The notes below the pieces were generated by a model. It worked only from the letters and a program-made list of their open reading frames with translations. It ran no database searches and was not told where the DNA came from. Both the position numbers and the translations under genes were made by a program. DNA of 64,000 nucleotides, taken from NCBI GenBank assembly GCA_918026815.1, contig CAKJVC010000116.1:1-64000 (forward strand). Reading direction: 5' to 3'. The DNA is from Chalara sp. BL73. Lineage: Eukaryota; Ascomycota; Leotiomycetes; Helotiales. The number at the start of each line of letters is the position of its first letter. Positions within the stretch are counted from its first letter, which is position 1. Shown here piece after piece: positions 34,101-45,784 of this stretch.

Positions 34101-34811
34101 GAGAAAGAAGAGAATGACCGACGTTCATCTGATGTATCCACCACAATCTCAGATAACATCCTTGACGCTGTGCAGTTCTCCCTCGAGGAAGATATTGTAC
34201 AGGAAATCCGCGGGTTTCTGACAGGCGGGCCGCTCATCAACAATATTAACCTTAGCAGCACAAAGCCCTACAACGTGTTCGAAATGAACTTTCCTCGGAT
34301 ATCCCTGCTTTTAAGACAAGTAGCTACAGATACAGAAGATCTGACAGAAGATCTGCCAGAAAGACTCGTAAGCGTTATACGATACGCCATTTCTTCCACG
34401 TTGCCTCAATCGAAAAGACAAGCTGCTCGCAGCATTGTCATGCCTATTGGGCAGCGCCGCTCCCACCTGCGCAAGTATCTCACCAAGCACTTCTCGTTAG
34501 CTTTACAGTCTAGAAACTACAGTGAAACCGAGCTAAAAAGGTTTTTTGATTCGGTAAAATCTCTGCATAATGCTACATGGAACATGGAGGAGGTTATCTG
34601 TGACAGGAATGCTAAATTCACAAAATGTTCGACGCATGTTTACCGCTTAGGCAGAAAAATGACGCATATGGTAGTTTCGGGGACAGAGAAATGCACGGCT
34701 GATGAATGGGATCGAAGGTTCAAAGAAGGCCAGAAGCGAAGGGGGGTGATTGAGCATGATTTGAAGCTTGCAGTGAAAAAGAGGGCAGAGATGAGCACTT
34801 TAAGGCTATAG
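31148..34811 (+). CDS. large collagen-like Gly-rich protein of unknown function (1134 aa)
   Basis: Four exons were rebuilt: 31148-31238, 31309-32861, 32956-33358 and 33454-34811. Introns of 70, 94 and 95 bp have consensus ends, all phases close, and the product is 1134 residues. Residues about 95-210 are Gly-rich with collagen-like GDGEPGRRGEDGQSGRDG and GGNGGSGGRGGSG blocks. A Cys cluster near residue 290 (CTCTGGTGHCLGC) follows, then a second GxY block. Next is a beta-rich region with DENDDGVFEPGEH, which resembles a calcium-binding loop. The C-terminal ~600 residues are predicted globular, ending in a Lys/Arg-rich helix. No signal peptide or membrane helix is seen, so it is probably intracellular. 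I do not recognise a named family. Intron 3 holds a run of more than 20 T. The neighbours are an RBR ligase and HET/ULD genes. Confidence 0.8.
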
Positions 34812-35375
34812 CAACCTGCAGGAATTGCAAGTTGTTGATCAAGTGAAGTGGCGAGAGGATGACTAACTAGAATGACAGTTGAGTCGAGGACTTGTATACT
34901 TCAACTAAGTTTTGGACCACGAACACGACAAATAGATAACCCTTGGCGGGTAGATAACGTTCATTAAGTTTAAGTTCTTATGTAGTATAATCTACTAAAG
35001 TTGAAGTATAATTGCAACGTAAACTGTGTTATGATATCGCTGAATGGTCAATCCATATCATGTGACGCCGTATCGCCGTAGCATCGTAGCAAGAGTAGTT
35101 AGTTACGTCGACTTAAGTGTGTTGATATACTTCAGGTGCGGACACTGAAAGGAATCTCGCTGCTAAAGAACTATGAAGTATTCCGAATATAGCTCTTACT
35201 CCTTCTCTCATAAACCGCCTACAGGAGCGCCGGATGCGCCCGCCCATAGTTAGTTACCCTCCATTGTATATAGTCATCGTAGGAGACTTGCAGAATACGT
35301 CATGCTATCCGTCCAAGATCTGGACGTCTCTTCCCACACCTCCCCTTACGAAATAAGCACGATTTTAGGATGACT
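34812..35375. other. AT-rich intergenic, no gene seen
   Basis: Short open frames only. It lies between the 3' end of the Gly-rich gene and the 3' end of the acyltransferase remnant on the opposite strand. Confidence 0.5.
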
Positions 35376-36325
35376 TTATAGTTTATAAGATGTCGTCTTC
35401 TGTACCTGCGCGTTCAAGACTCTGCATAGACGGTGTGCGAATTTGACACTTGGCTCGTCGCAGTACCTGGCGATTAAGTTGGTGAGTCGGGCAGTGACAG
35501 GGAACAGGAGAAGTTGTGGAGGAAACTCAAGCTCCAACACTAGTGGCAATATATCTGATCTAATTACTCTTCTATAAGGAGACGAGCCCATAGAATTAGG
35601 AGCATGCCGAAAAATAATTCCTGTATACCGGTAAATCCTATCACCGAGTACACAAAGGACGGCCCGTGAATCAAATATAGCTCAAATGAAATGCGTCCGA
35701 GATACTGGCAAAAATCCGCTTCGAAGAACTGTTTGAGCGAAGGAATATGTCGAATAAATCCAAGAACAAATACCGCCGCTCAAAATAAGTAGAGGCACTT
35801 GGGATCCAACATCACCTGCGGTTTAACATAAGCCAAAAGGTACCACTCAGGCATTTCGCTGATATCTTTGAGCCAAAGTGCGGAACGCCACCGAGGTAAA
35901 TACCGAAGAGGCGATGATAACAGCTTCCATAACTACCAACGTGAGTGCCTATTACCGTAGAGAGTATCAAGCCAGTCCTACCTGTCGAGTGGGACTTAGA
36001 GGAAATCGCAGGTATGCTGCTGAATCTTGAGCTGGACAGCGTAATGCTGCTGGAGCCATCCTCTCAATTTTTGCTGCGATTGGAGAGTTAACTGGGGGAG
36101 ATCCAAGGGCTATAAGGGTGCGTCCGTGTGCTGCTTTATGAGACACGTCGGGATTGTCATTGGGGGCACTGGTGCTGACTTACGTGGGACTTTCGAGAAG
36201 ATGGCAGCAGGCGGTAGGTTTTCTTTACAAATCGGGTAGACTCTTGTAAGCGTAGCTAAGGCAGTTGTTCGAAGTTGGGTTGCAAAAGGCAACTGTAATA
36301 CGAGCTGTGACGTCAATGCTGACAA
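35376..36325 (-). pseudogene. acyltransferase-3-like membrane protein remnant
   Basis: Minus-strand fragments read in order as the C-terminal part of a fungal acyltransferase 3 family membrane protein. A membrane helix reads YLF-stop-AAVFVLGF and is followed by QYLGRISFELYLIHGPSF, the family's signature-like end. After a frame change comes a last block with DEPSVKFAHRL. The stop is TGA where Trp is expected, and the frame change near 35570 has no credible intron. Upstream pieces at 36000-36325 have plausible splice sites (GTAAGTCAGC, GTAGGACTGG) and may be the N-terminal exons. Family identity is moderately certain; it is very probably non-functional. Confidence 0.5.
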
Positions 36326-36535
36326 ATTAGAAAATAGACGGATTCACTTCGATAATTTGATTTTGCTAATGTGACCTTGCGAATTTTGGTGTGTACATTC
36401 TGCCTCTAATATTTACATTCCGCTGTCCCTGCGAGTGATCTCGAGGAGAAGGGTTGCTGCCAGCACGCCTCCCAGGTCCTTGACTCACTCGTTGTCTCCG
36501 TGTTGTTTGGTTTGAGAGCTGAGAGCATAGAGCAG

Positions 36536-38290
36536 TTACCCTCCTTGAGCGGATATTGAAGTGTTCAACCATTCCTTCATAACTGGTAGGATTAGGTCAA
36601 AGAACGTGGAAGCTTTCGTTTGCTGTACAAGCGCATATAATAGAGTGGTTCGCTGCGCTTCAGAGAGAACTCTAAAATACTGCTCGATAGCGCTTAATTC
36701 ATACATGAACTCTTTATCTAGCAGGGCACCTCCAACTTCATCCATTAACCTTTCCAACGGGGGTTTATGCGACAAAAGTAGTGAAGGTGGCTGTTGCCTC
36801 AAGCTCGTGGAGTGTCCACCTTCATAGCTGAGAGTGGCGGGCCGGAGAGAGACCGTTGCTCTGGGAATTGGACAATATACTTCTGTTTGTGGGCGCGGGT
36901 TGCGAGCAATTGTATGGTACTGATGTACATATGGCCCTTGGGAATTCAGTGTGTGTGCCAGACTATGTTGTTCGGATACCCGCGCATTCTTCTGAAGCAG
37001 CTCTCGAGATCTGTGGTACTTGTGCCGGAACTTTGTTGGTGTCGGAGGGAGTTCAGTGATGTAGATACTGATGTTCTTGTAAGTACTCCGATCGTCATAT
37101 TCCGCGTGATGCCACTTGAGCATGTGTTGCTGGCGCTCACTAGTCAATCCGGTGGAAAGATGGCCAGCATTCTGATCCAGCTGCTTTAATGGCCTAGGGA
37201 GGATGGTGCTAGATATGCGAAATGAACCTTGGCATGCGGTACTAAAGCAAACACCTATAATTAGTAGGAATCTGCTAATTTCTGAAGTAGATTCTTACCA
37301 GATCTTAACACTAATAGGAATTCCGCCGTCATTGCTAAATAACCGGGATGAACATCCAACTCGTGGGCAGCGCTCAGAGCCAATATATTGTCCCACAACG
37401 AAGGTCATCGTTATCTTCATGCCAGGTAATCGACGGTAGCCTCGTGATCCGAATGGCTTGATGCTTCTGGATCCATGAAAAAGCTCATACTCTCCGGATC
37501 GTACTTTCCTGTGTCCCGGACCTTCCTTGAACTGCGCTAGAATTATGGCCTCTAATTTCTGTAAACGTGCCAAGAGGAGATTAGCACCGTTATAGAGAGA
37601 GACCAAGCTTGGGAATGGTATCTCTGTATGCTAATCAGAACTTGAACTTGGCTTCCCAGGTGCATGGTAACCTGCTGCTGATAGATTCCAGTGATTGTTT
37701 GGCAAACCAGTCTTGTCTGCTCCGTGAGTTGTTGCCGAACGGCAAGCGTTGACTTTTGCTGCTCGAGATGATTTGTGTCTGAAATCTCTCTTGATGTTGC
37801 CGAGAGCTTCCTAGATACAAGCGGTCAGTAACACGTTAAATCTCAAGCTCTATTAGACGCACAAGAGTGCAGTACTCAATCTCATGTTCAAAGATCCAAC
37901 ATGCGCAACCAAGTAGGTTCGAAACTCAGGAACATCTTTCTTTACAAGCAGTTCCCACCTGACCATCCTCGGTACCGCTTTCAACTTGCTCTCTCCTTTC
38001 CTCGCCTCACCACCTAAGCTCTTGTCGAATGGCTTTATCCTCCCAAAGAACCTCTTGAGCGTCTCCTCGCACAAACATGCTGCAAACTTGAGCGCTGTAA
38101 TTTCGGGCAGCTGACCGGGGACCTTCGTTAGGTCTGAGATCTCATTCAATGCCCTTACCAGAGCACGAAGCTCAGATTCAAGCTCTTGAAAGTGTTCCTG
38201 TGAACATCCAACATTGCTAACACAAATAATAATTTTGTTGGCAAGCTTGATCGCAGAGACGATGTCTCCGGTGCTCCAACCGAATGACAT
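36536..38290 (-). CDS. fungal ubiquitin-like-domain (ULD) protein with STAND-type N-terminal helical domain
   Basis: Start ATG is at 38288-38290. Exon 1 encodes a helical domain beginning [19 protein letters not shown], the pattern at the N-terminus of many fungal STAND/NLR-like and ULD proteins. An intron with donor GTGCGT (near 37869) joins in phase to [17 protein letters not shown], a short coiled coil. A further probable intron (GTTACC…) leads to the ULD region at about 37610-37320. That region has [24 protein letters not shown] and [12 protein letters not shown], followed by CPRVGC. The C-terminal part (37189-36536) is a basic then helical region ending at TAA 36536-36538, and its attachment to this gene is inferred. 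Such proteins are thought to act in fungal innate-immunity-like pathways. Exon limits in the middle are approximate. Confidence 0.6.
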
Positions 38291-39287
38291 CAATATCCTA
38301 AAGAAAACCCCAGAAATGGCTGACAACGATAAAATGCCGCAAGGATTGATTCTCTAGGACTTCGACAAATAGTGCCATCAGTGGTATAGAACAAAAAGCG
38401 AAGATGGAGGAGCAAGAGGTGAGGTCGACAAGACGAGGCTACGAAGTGAGATAGCCAGCCAGTCAGCCGCATGCAGCCGCCCTGGAGCGCGCCTACCAAT
38501 AATAGATCCGGCCAACCAGGACACAACAGTAACCATTTAGGTGCATCTGCCACAAACTGGTAGGATTTGTAGACAGTATCAGATGGCCTTGCTGGAGATA
38601 CTGTCTTCTTTATTCGTAAGAAGAGCTCACTTACAACCCTGCTCTCTAACATCTGCGGATATGAGCATACATTTCCTAGGGCACATACGATTTGGGAACC
38701 CGATGTCAAGGGCTCAGCTCCCCCCCACCCAACCAAACGTATTGTACAGTACGATTTCGGCGGATTGAAATTCATGGGGATTTAAGATTTTCCTATACCA
38801 TACCAATAACTTTTGAGGCTTTTATTAAGCAGAATGAATCTTTTGGGTATATCTCGCGCCTGAGCTTAAGGTACCCAAGTTGCATAAATGACCTCACCTT
38901 GACAGTGTTATCTGTAGATATGATAGTTTGATTCAACGACTTCGAAGCTCCAAATACCGTTGGAAGTGTTTGCAGGTCTGTTAGATCGAGTGGTTTGAAG
39001 GTATAATGAGGCAAGAAATAAATTCACCAATGAGAATTCAGTGGCGTTCTCATCCTCCACCAACTCACTGCTGCCTTTTCTCGTTCCTGTGCAACAATGA
39101 CAACTTTCTCTTCACACTACAAGAACCATCTTGAGTCGTTGAATTTCGCTAATTCTCTCGGTTAAAATTGAGAGCTCTGCTTCGAGTGTAAAGAACCGCC
39201 ATCAAAGAAATGAGGCCAATCATATTCGGATAACTAAGCTGTTGCTGCTGGGGTCGCTCCACAAGGCTGAGACACAAGATTTCAGCA
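38291..39287. promoter_or_regulatory. divergent promoter region between ULD and HET genes
   Basis: About 1 kb lies between two divergent start codons (38290 minus, 39288 plus). It contains only short open frames and must carry the promoters and 5' leaders of both genes. No specific sites were identified. Confidence 0.4.
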
Positions 39288-40906
39288 ATGCGTCTACTCA
39301 ACGCAAAGACGCTTAAACTGCATAGCTTCTTCGGCCGGGATATCCCGCCATATGCAATACTTTCGCATAGATGGGGCGAGTCCGAGGTCACATTCCAGGA
39401 TCTGGAAGATGAAAGAGGAATTGATGTAGCACGCGCGGATCCGAAAATCTTCGGGTGCTGCGCGCAAGCTCTGAAAGATGGCTGGGTCTATGTCGTGAGT
39501 ACTTTCGAGATACATGTTCTTGTCTACTATAGTCACACGAGAAAACTAACATGGTACAGTGGATTGATTCGTGTTGCATCGATAAGACCAGCAGCGCTGA
39601 GCTATCCGAGGCTATCAACTCTATGTTTCGCTGGTATCAAGATGCACTCGTATGCTATGTGTACCTATCTGACGTACCGAGTGCATGCGACGCTGTACGT
39701 AGCTCCGCCTTCCAAAAGAGTACTTGGTTCAAGAGAGGGTGGACACTCCAGGAGTTACTCGCACCCGAGACTATCATTTTCTTTGACCAAGACTGGATTG
39801 AGATCGGAACCAAAGCGACTCTCGAGGATGAACTAATATCCATAACTAAGATCACACATCTTTTTGACTTCTCAGAGGCATGCATCGCACAAAAGATGTC
39901 ATGGGCTGCGAAGCGAAAGACTACCCGAGTAGAAGATGAAGCATATTGCCTCATGGGGATTTTTGGCATCAACATGCCCATTCTGTATGGCGAAGGAGAG
40001 AATGCATTCCTTCGATTGCAGCAAGAAATCATCAAAATGTCAGTTGATCAGTCTATATTTGCTTGGAGATATAACGATTCGACAAGGCTAAGTCCTACAC
40101 GTAGTGGAGCTCTTGCTGAAGCCCCGTGTGACTTTGCGGAGTCGGGGAATATTCGAACAACTCTAACAAAGCTCGAAAATAGGCTACCATATTCAATGAC
40201 AAACAAAGGCTTGCAAATTCAGTTGAGACTTGTTCCAGCGGAGCTAGTCCGGGACAAGCCTGAATGGCAGCCATCCAGTGCGGAGAATAGTGGAAAGTTC
40301 GTGGCAGCTCTAAATTGTAGATGGGTAACGAATGGGGATCATGTTGCTATTTGCCTCTGGCGTCTGGGGGGCTCAGACATATTTTACAGAGCTTACCCTG
40401 AGTATTTATACCAAGCACCCACTGCGGCCACTGAGCCTATGAGCATGCTCTTCGTCAGAGAGCCGCCAAAGCTAAAGTTCAGAAGGGATAGATGGTTTTC
40501 CATAGAGGCTCATCAGGTACTTCTACGTGGCTACTCTACTTCGATTCCTATTGGCAATTCTAGTAGATTTTCTGGCGCGTGGGAAACAACCGAGGCTGGA
40601 TGTCCCCCGTTACTCGCATTAAGCAGTGGCTGCGCCTTACTGCAGTTTGACAACGTCGAAGGCAAATTCTTTCTGGGAATTGCCTTAGTCAAAGGCAGAG
40701 CTGGTATTAGTGTATACGCCCCAACTAGTTCTGGCAATATCCCAAGATATACCAATAGCCGACCTGTCGATAGAGTGCGGAAGGTCCTTCCAGCTGGGAA
40801 AGTAGTCACGGCATCTTTGAGGAAGACCCAAGTCAGCCCCGAGCATCGAAAATATATTCCTTCCGAGGATGCACATTATAAGGTGGAACTTAAAATAACT
40901 GATTAA
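39288..40906 (+). CDS. HET-domain heterokaryon-incompatibility protein
   Basis: Exon 1 is 39288-39494, a 65-bp intron (GTGAGT…TACAG) is 39495-39559, and exon 2 is 39560-40906; 517 residues. The HET domain occupies roughly residues 1-250. It starts MRLLNAKTLKLHSFF, then PPYAILSHRWG, WIDSCCIDKTSSAELSEAIN (interrupted by the intron just before WIDS), MFRWYQDALVCYVYLSD, WFKRGWTLQELLAP, and ends RVEDEAYCLMGIFGINMPILYGEG, all hallmark blocks. The C-terminal ~260 residues are beta-rich and typical of the small HET family without ankyrin or WD40 repeats. HET proteins mediate cell death after fusion of incompatible hyphae and are likely cytoplasmic. The gene is intact, unlike the HET tail at 52188. 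Confidence 0.95.
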
Positions 40907-41557
40907 CGCCGTGTCCAGGCTGGAGGAGAAAGTGGTCAGCTTTGCCGCGAATCGAACTTTTGTCGTGTACACCTTTGTCATAAATATCCCGGCGAAAATG
41001 CATAGGTCTCCAATCAACACTCCAGGGTCATCTCCGTTCGTTAAACCCACAGAAGCATTGCTATGTAATGCGGATATGTGCTCATGGTGAATACGCATTG
41101 CCCGACGTCACGCGTAGTGGGACCCGGCAGTTCTGCAAGCAGCAACTAGTTTCTTTTAAGCCCCTTCGCAGTAAGATAGCAGAGAAAAGCGCAATTAAGT
41201 AACTGTCAGACATCGTGATTAGATTTATCTGGATTGACAGAAAGGAAGAAACAACAACCTCAGATGAGTTTACCAGCTCTAAGGTCAATTCTTATAACAT
41301 TCCATGTACCAAACCATCGATAATCTTCTCGTCTCAAGGGTAATCGGCAGCAATCTGTTTAGTATTCTCATTCTTCAACCAGCCCGCGAAAATTTCATGA
41401 TACGGGTTGCAGAGAGAGAGATTAAAAAAGCAATACGTGAAACTCTAAGCGATGGTACGGCGTCGGGTGGCCGTAGCTCAGAAGGGGATATCTGCGTATT
41501 GTGTCATAATCCAGACCAGCATAAAAGTCTTTAGGCGACTAGCCCTCTTCGCGTCTA
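40907..41557. other. intergenic between convergent HET and GST genes
   Basis: No gene was recognised. The two flanking genes converge here, so this is expected to hold both 3' ends. Confidence 0.5.
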
Positions 41558-42313
41558 TCACACAACGTCTTCAACTTCCTTACGCCTCTCAACCATTGGT
41601 CCCTCATAGAGTTTACTTAGCTCTGGTACCGCTTTCAATCGTTCATACCACTCCATCAACGCCGAATACCTCTTTCTCCTCTCCTCATCCAGCCAAGCCG
41701 CGAATGCAAAGTGCATTGCCCCAGCAATCGTCAAATCTGCTAAACTTGGGCCACTCATCCCACTCGACGCCTCTTCCACGAACCATCGTTTGCCTTTGAT
41801 ACTGGCATCTAAGTAGTCGAGCCACTTAACTAATCCTTCGCTACCAGATTTCTCATCTTCGGCCTGATATGGTACCAAGCCCAATCGCCACTTCCCAACT
41901 TTGGCAATGTCCCGTTCAAGCTGTAACTCGCTGAAGAAAATCCATTGCTGTATCTCAGCACACTTCTGGGGACTCGAGCCAAGTAACTGCTCGCGCCTAG
42001 GACTGATATCAGCCAGGTAATAGGCGATAGCATTGGACTCGGCGATTTTGAGGTCGTCTCCGACTTCGAAGCACGGGATTTTGCCGAGTGGGAACTTGGA
42101 TAAGTATTCAGTGGTTTTGTTCGTCACTCCTATCTGGAAATCTGGCACATGCAGCTCTTGGGACGAAAGAGCTGCGACGGCGAAAATCTAGGTTTGCTTC
42201 GTCAGCCAGCTAAGATCAAAACCAGGTTAAGTTCCAGAGCAGGCTTCCAGTACCTTGCGACTGCGACCGTGGACCCGTGTCTTGATTGTATGAAGTGTTC
42301 CGACGGGGGCCAT
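41558..42313 (-). CDS. glutathione S-transferase, elongation-factor-1B-gamma-like class
   Basis: Start ATG is at 42311-42313. Exon 1 is 42313-42254, a 66-bp intron (42188-42253, GTACTG…CCTAG) follows, and exon 2 is 42187-41558; 229 residues. The N-terminal thioredoxin-like domain contains FPLGKIPCFEV and AESNAIAYYLA (the conserved cis-Pro and Glu-Ser glutathione contacts). The C-terminal helical domain includes LVKWLDYLDASIKGKRWF and the N-capping-type SLADLTIAGAM block. The overall pattern is closest to the fungal EF1Bγ-like GST group used in detoxification, with no EF1Bγ C-terminal domain. It is cytosolic by lack of any signal. Confidence 0.9.
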
Positions 42314-43558
42314 CTTGATTTGTAACTCGGTATAAGAACCAAGAGAATAGAAACACGCTTCAAAATTCTTTGAGCAGACTTTCGCGCCTTGCTGCATTAT
42401 ATAGTGGGAGTCGGCGTCATATTCCTCCATACTGCCAAGGGCGCTAGGCAACCGTTTGTGACCCATTTTGGCAGGCCCTAGGGCTCAAGATCTCTCGCAT
42501 AGGTATATTCAAGCCTCTCTCATTGGCATTATTGGTGATGCTTTCATAGGCCCGGCGCCGGCGCCTGAATCTTTTCCCTCTGTAGCTCAATCTGCGCCTG
42601 TAGTGTCCCATGGTTACTAGAAGTTGGTTGGTTAGAACTATAGGCTTGGAGAATAGAAGGAGGATGTGAGAGGGCAATAGGCGGGTTCCAGTTGGGCCAG
42701 TCTAGAAAATTCCTTGGCAAACGCCAAGACACGCTCTAGCCTGGCTCAACTCTTTGTGCAACTATTTGTAGACTAGATAAACTTAAGCGAAAACCCAAAT
42801 TTAGTTAGAATTATACTTGGTATATGTTTAATATAGGCTTAGCGCATTTGTTTAGTATATGTTCAGCATATGCTAAATATATACTTTATAAAGGATTCTA
42901 TTTATACTAAGCTACAAGTTTACTTGCGGCAGTTTTTATAATAGAATCAATTAAGCAACGCAAAAATACAAAGCTGTAAAAATTATATGATTAACTAGTG
43001 CTTATATAAGCTTTGATTAACTTTGATTAATCATGATTAATCACAGCTTTGATTAGTTTTGTTGTCACACTGACGGATACCAATATCACGCTTATGGGTT
43101 TTGTGCTAAATCCTGTTGCTGTTCTTGCTTTTCAGCATGTTCCCCTCCACAATATAAACATCAGAACCGGGTTTGGACGTAGCTAGAATAGGCTTAGCGG
43201 ATCTTCGATTGTGCCTGGGACTTGCTGCCCCAGCCTTAATGGATTACGAAACGAACGCACACCCGCGTTGGCAGCGATATTGGGAACGCGGCAAAACGAT
43301 TAAAACCATACAACAGCGAGCCCTAGTAAGGGACGTGACATAGGTGCTCGCTCGATGGTAGGTTGCAAGTCTCGCTGGTGGAAGTCAGTGAGACTCTTAA
43401 ACCAGGTATACCAAGTGACTCAGAAGAATGTATTGGGGAAAAAGAAAGATATATATGCTTCTACTTTTTCTATTGATCCCAGAATAATTTATGAAGTATT
43501 AAGCGCATTTGTTGCTGAAGCTAATCCATTCTAAGGTTCGTATATAGATCCACGTTCC
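42314..43558. other. AT-rich spacer with degenerate repeat
   Basis: Upstream of the GST gene the sequence becomes strongly AT-rich (42770-43070), with repetitive TATGTTTA/TATGCTAAATATA-type words. It contains one member of a dispersed repeat pair (43083-43156). The remainder, to 43558, has no recognised gene. Confidence 0.5.
43083..43156 (+). repeat. dispersed repeat, member A
   Basis: This 74-bp stretch matches 55536-55609 in the same orientation. The core CCTGTTGCTGTTCTTGC and TTCAGCATGTTCCCCTCCACAA are identical. About seven of the eight clear mismatches are transitions (C/T or G/A), the pattern left by RIP. It is probably a fragment of a decayed transposable element. Confidence 0.7.
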
Positions 43559-44371
43559 TCACGAAGTCTTCCTCTTACTTCCGGCCAGGCGGCTAACGGC
43601 CGGCATCTTTCCAATCCATTTGACCTTTCCGTCCTCGACAGAATCAACCAACCACCTCGCCAAGGCCCCCCTCTTCTGACTGCTGCCCCATCCTTTCTCC
43701 CCAATCCAACCCTCAAAAGCTTCTCCATCCTCTCTGTCCTTTCGCCAAGACTCCTCGTCGCAACGGCCGGGTATTCCCGCGATGCGGAAAACCGTCCAGT
43801 CAAGTCCTTCCGCCTCCTCACCAAATACCTGGCCGATGCGTCTTGCTGTTTGGTAGCCTTTATTAACAACAACGAAGACGAGAAGGACGATTAGGAGACG
43901 CGTGAGCGAGAAGCGGTCCTCAGGCTGGAAGACAGATAGGGTACTCATGGCGAAGATGCGGCGGACATTATGCTGACGCATGAGTTCGAAAAGAGAGACG
44001 TAGAAGTCCGTATAGGTGGCTGGGTTGAGGCCCCGAATTCTATTTGGCCCAAGAAGGGAGACGATCATTGAGGTTTGGGACAGGGCGGTTGAGAGGGCTT
44101 CGGTGTCGGTCAGCTCCCCCTTGACCACCTGATAACCAGGAAAATCAATTATTTAGCATTTCTCTGCCCCTAAATTTTGCGCCAAGACCTCGTCATAAAC
44201 TAGCAAGAGAAAACTCACCTCGAGCAAGGGATTTGAAAGAAGTTCTTGTGGGATCTTGGATGGGTTTCTCGCAAAAACAATAGTGGAGTGCTGGCGGAAG
44301 AGAAGCTCCCGGAGCAGACAGATGCCTGCTGGTCCAGTGCCCCCGAGAACAAGCACTTTGGGTCCTGCCAT
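43559..44371 (-). CDS. NmrA-like / NAD(P)-binding atypical SDR protein
   Basis: Exon 1 is 44371-44219, a 90-bp intron (44129-44218, GTGAGT…TTATCAG) follows, and exon 2 is 44128-43559; 240 residues. The N-terminus has the dinucleotide-binding Rossmann motif VLVLGGTGPAGICLLREL, then a second strand with IVFARNPSKIP. Later blocks are TSMIVSLLGPNR and VRRIFAMSTLSVF (atypical SDR core). LDWTVFRIAGIPG is the family's usual substrate-side loop. It is slightly shorter than most family members. Its role could be redox sensing or an oxidoreductase; no substrate can be named. Cytosolic. Confidence 0.88.
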
Positions 44372-45784
44372 GTTTCTAAATTTTTGCGGCTGAAAGAGCG
44401 AGGAGTTGCGGATACACGACTCGTGCCTGGGAACAGCACATGTCGAGTTTTAAGTAGACATAGACAGACCATTGCGAAAGAAAGGCTCCAGCGTTTGTGT
44501 AATGAGTAAAACGTCACCCACGGCTTGCCTGATACTAAGATCGGCGTAAATTCACCCCGCGCCACTATCCTCCTATGAAAATCCGCTGAAATGATTGCCA
44601 AAGGCACCAAGAAGAATATGAGCCGTGTAAAGGCGACTGAGAAGCTTGCTTTTTTTTTTAATTTAATTCACATCTTACAGGTCCGAATAGCTTCAAAAAT
44701 CCACGGGGCTTCAAAGATACCCCTGCAGAATATCATTATTGTTACGCAGGAACATTCCTGAGTCCAAAATTTTCAAAAATAGAATTCTATTGGTAAATTC
44801 CCACCAGTAATCACTAATTTCAATTTCTACTGGTAAACTTTTACTGGTAATCGCTAAAAGTAAACTTCTACTAGTAAATTTCTACTAGTAGCCGCTATTT
44901 ACACTAAAACACTCGGGCGGATGTAATTATTTGTTCTTTTTCTTTTCGACCTTTTTTCTACGTGATTTTACTACCAGTTTACGTGTAGGGTCACTTGCGA
45001 GGATTATTTACGCTAAATTTGGAATAGCGAATTAATAATTAACTCCAGAAACATTCTATCAGCTTTTCGCGTTTTTGTCTATCCCAATTCGAGGAACTTT
45101 TATTGTAATTACCAAATGTGCAAGGGTGCTGGAGTAGTGTGGCACAAGTCAACCGCAATTGATACGAAGACTAATCTCAACCTTTCCTAATACGTCCCGA
45201 GTCCCCTAATTATACCCTCCGAACCTCTAGCGACTCCCTACGTGCCCATACATGCCACGTCTCAGTGCCTTTACAGCCGTAGCTTGAGCACGTTCGGGGT
45301 GTAGTCGAAATATACGATACAGACGGTTTTTAGCTAGTTGCGACATTCTTGTCTTGACCAGAGCTATTGAGTAACTTGTCCCGCTAGGGGAATCTGGTGA
45401 GTCGATATGATTTCCAGGGCTCAGCTTATGGTGGTGGGGTTGTTTCTTTATGCCTCGAAGGTTGTTCCTGCTTCGTGAAAATCTGAAGGATATTGGAGAG
45501 AGGCATACCTAGTTTTCGTTCTTGGAGGACGCTAAAGAATTTTGATGTAGGAGGTGTTTGGTGTAGAGATTATTAGAGTGGATCGATCGACTTGGGAGAA
45601 GGTGCAGTTTTGGGGAAGGAGGCGGTCGCTAAACGGCTAGTCTAGAGCCTGGACTAGAGAAAGCTAGAGCTGTAGTTCAGCACGTGGTGGCATGTAATGC
45701 ATGGATATAGCCAAAATTGTATAATGTATAAAAGTAGTGTTGTGGCTATACAATAAAATATTAAATTGGAGAGTGAACACTTTA
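44372..45784. other. AT-rich intergenic with short tandem-like repeats
   Basis: No gene was seen. The interval 44785-44896 contains repeated TTCTACTGGTAAA / TTCTACTAGTAAA words. The rest (44900-45780) has no coding signal that can be supported. Confidence 0.5.
44785..44896. repeat. degenerate direct repeats (CTACTRGTAAA words)
   Basis: At least six words of the form YTAYTRGTAA occur within 112 bp, some spaced by 20-27 bp and interleaved with CACCAGTAATC. Several contain ACTAGT or ACTGGT half-palindromes. It looks like a decayed minisatellite, or binding-site-like repeats at a transposon end. Confidence 0.55.
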
